Assembly: GCF_036320965.1 (NCBI RefSeq)
Contig: NC_092236.1
Location: 16,267,018-16,331,017, forward strand
Origin: Panulirus ornatus
Lineage: Eukaryota > Arthropoda > Malacostraca > Decapoda > Palinuridae
DNA length: 64,000 bases
Direction: 5' to 3'
This document shows positions 62,264 to 64,000 of the stretch, in pieces. Positions within the stretch are counted from its first letter, which is position 1, and the number at the start of each line of letters is the position of its first letter. The notes under the pieces are model-generated. The model was given only the letters and a program-made list of their open reading frames with translations, had not been told where the DNA came from and made no database searches. The position numbers and the translations under genes are program-made.

Positions 62264-62783
62264 TACCCCTCATATGCTTGAAGGAGCTGGAGAAGACTAG
62301 ATCGTCACGACCACATCTACAGGAGTACCGACAGAGAGTGTGTGTATGTGTGTACTGCGGAATTCGTGGACTTTTAAGGACCATATTCAAGGAGGCTAGA
62401 GCAATCGAAGCTGCCTTGAATGACTGGAAATATACAGATAGTGTTCAAGAGTACGAGTTGGGAGATCGAGATGATCCTCTGACCTATACAGACCTTTGCC
62501 ACTAACTTGCATACTTATTTAACATATCAAAAACTGGATCATTTCGATTACATTAAGTCTGTGACTGATGAGCAGTTTGGGCTGAGACGTGGAAAAACCT
62601 GTGTCTTGAAACCCGGCAGATCTACTGACAGGAGTGAGGAAACGGGTTAATGTCGCTGGGAAGGGAGTACGATGGATCAGGGGAATATCTATGTGGAGAA
62701 GAAAGGAGGACAGCGATTAGAAGACGGTATCTATTGAGGTACCTATAGTACAGTGTCACAAGGATCAGTTTAGGGACAAATAG

Positions 62784-62788
<5 letters not shown>
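62264..62788. other. unassigned sequence
   Basis: No repeat. The frame 62173-62505 continues past the GGA array as ordinary-looking protein but has no recognisable domain. Confidence 0.4.
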
Positions 62789-62842
<54 letters not shown>

Positions 62843-62850
62843 ACACACAC
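62789..62850. repeat. (CA)n microsatellite
   Basis: CA run with one TA interruption. Confidence 0.96.
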
Positions 62851-62900
62851 GTGTTCATCCTCCCCACGGGGCTGGTCGATAAATGGGTTGGGAGTAAGTT
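62851..62900 (+). mobile_element. tRNA-SINE (type 1) body fragment
   Basis: GTTCATCCTCCCC, GGGGCTGGTCGATAAATGGG and TTGGGAG match GTTCATCCTCTCT, GGGGCTGGTCGATACATGGG and TACCTGG in the copy at 54042. No head is present. CA arrays lie on both sides. Confidence 0.7.
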
Positions 62901-62916
62901 CACACACACACACACA

Positions 62917-62953
<37 letters not shown>
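62901..62953. repeat. (CA)n microsatellite
   Basis: CA run with one TCA interruption. Confidence 0.96.
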
Positions 62954-62954
<1 letters not shown>

Positions 62955-63884
62955 GGAGTAAAGTGATACAGGAACGAAAGACGGGGCAACACGAGCACGA
63001 GCCTTTCGCCCCGTAACTCACAAATATCAATTATCAAATACATACATATTCGTCTCTCTCCACCACAGCACCATAAGTGAGGAGTGAGAAAAGTCATCAC
63101 CAGAATCGCTGACGAAATTGCTAGTTATACAATGCATCAAAAACTTAATCCTGTCATTTGCTGTATTCTGATCTTTACTGCTGTCATTTTGCGCTATCAG
63201 ATCTCTAATTACGTTTGTGATATTTTCTGTTAATTCCTTCTTCTTGCTCTTGCTTTCGGCCTTAAAACAAACTAATAGTTTTAAGGCTATCATGAAATTA
63301 AAGGAAGTCTTATCTTTGAGTGATACTAAAATTTCTCAAATGAATTCCTTTCTTTTTCTTTTTTCTAATATTTACTCTGGACTAATTTTTTGATGAAGAA
63401 ATATACGTTTAAACTACTTATAATATTTTAATCCTGGAAACTGAGGAGATGACATATATATAATGACTGCACATTCTTTTTTCTTTGTTCATTATGTTGA
63501 GTCGGTCGAGGAAATAACAATGTACCCATTCCAAAATGGGTCAAGTCATTCATACATGGGTAACAGTGAGAATCTACAAATGAAGGAGTGAACACTAAAG
63601 CCAAACAGAACAAGCAGGTTAAAGCTAAAGAATAAGAAGATCGAAAAATCCTGGATTAGTTCTCATTATCAACAATTAGTTCAAGTTTGTGAACTCCTAG
63701 TTAAAATTCCTGAGCATGAGGTTATGATTGTACAGCATGGTGGCGTGACCTTTGTCCTATTCCTTAAGGGTCAAGACAAAAATCAGGTCATCATAGACAA
63801 GGGTCAAGGGACAAGGGTCCGGTTTGCTCAAGGGGTTGATGAACATGACTAAAGAATGTCCTCTACTTCTCTTTTTCTTCTTCG
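62954..63884. other. unassigned sequence
   Basis: AT-rich. Repeated GGGTCAAG/AGGTCA phrases at 63768-63830. No gene. Confidence 0.5.
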
Positions 63885-63990
63885 CCATCATCATCATCAT
63901 CATCATCTTCACCATCATTACCAACTTCACCTTCTTCTTCTGCCTCTATCATCATCATCATCATCATCTCTATCATCATCTTCGTCATCG
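63885..63990. repeat. (ATC)n trinucleotide-rich tract at window end
   Basis: ATC/TTC triplets (CATCATCAT runs at 63887-63906 and 63946-63968) continuing to the window edge. Confidence 0.9.
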
Positions 63991-64000
63991 TTGTTTTCAA

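Overview
The window reads as repeat-rich, gene-poor DNA from an arthropod, most likely a decapod crustacean (shrimp, crab, lobster or crayfish). That call is an inference. It rests on the very high density of long pure dinucleotide arrays (TA, CT/GA, GT/CA), on minisatellites, on tRNA-derived SINEs, and on LINE and SINE families that I recognise as common in decapod genomic sequence. I find no convincing host protein-coding gene, no functional RNA gene, no operon, no CRISPR array and no bacterial or viral feature. Most long open frames are read-through of period-2 or period-3 repeats, of minisatellites whose unit is a multiple of three, or antisense to LINE fragments. Promoters and splice sites cannot be called with any support.

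Mobile elements. Five fragments of one non-LTR retrotransposon family with an RTE-like reverse transcriptase (RT) are present: LINE-A (896-2261, minus), LINE-B (about 5690-7155, minus), LINE-F (35381-36127, plus), LINE-D (38804-39659, plus) and LINE-E (46996-47744, minus). A piece holding only the 3' UTR lies at 33992-34214 (minus). D and E are nearly identical, recent, 5'-truncated and inverted relative to each other. A different LINE family (Jockey/CR1-type RT) lies at about 27600-28500 (plus), and its RT is interrupted by a 72-bp (TC)n array. A non-autonomous SINE-like element at 2342-2580, with a decayed copy at about 7165-7317, shares its 3' tail with the RTE-like LINE. tRNA-derived SINEs lie at 13478-13680, 14088-14255 and 54042-54195, with fragments at 23133-23222 and 62851-62900.

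Tandem repeats. Minisatellites occur at 3498-3728 (45 bp), 4518-5125 (30 bp), 9618-9782 (40 bp), 17694-18262 (29 bp), 25822-25923 (34 bp), 31134-31395 (19 bp), 46270-46700 (about 24 bp), 50197-50322 (37 bp), 55510-55770 (62 bp), 56467-57160 (31 bp) and 57232-58475 (33 bp). The last two are related in sequence and together make a 2-kb block. About 16 (TA)n arrays total about 1.3 kb by my count; CT/GA and GT/CA arrays are at least as abundant.

Main observation. The RTE-like LINE copies A, F, D and E, the 3'-UTR piece and the SINE each occupy exactly the interval between two (TA)n arrays, and all carry versions of the same 3' tail ending at a (TA)n run. Eleven of about 16 (TA)n arrays are explained this way. 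Either this LINE/SINE pair inserts into TA microsatellites, or its tail and 5' junctions seed them. The rest of the window (notably 7.6-9.6, 11-12, 14.7-17, 18.7-21, 21.2-23, 31.4-33.9, 41.9-46.2, 47.8-51.7, 52.8-54 and 60.4-64 kb) is AT-leaning sequence with short simple repeats and no feature I can name.
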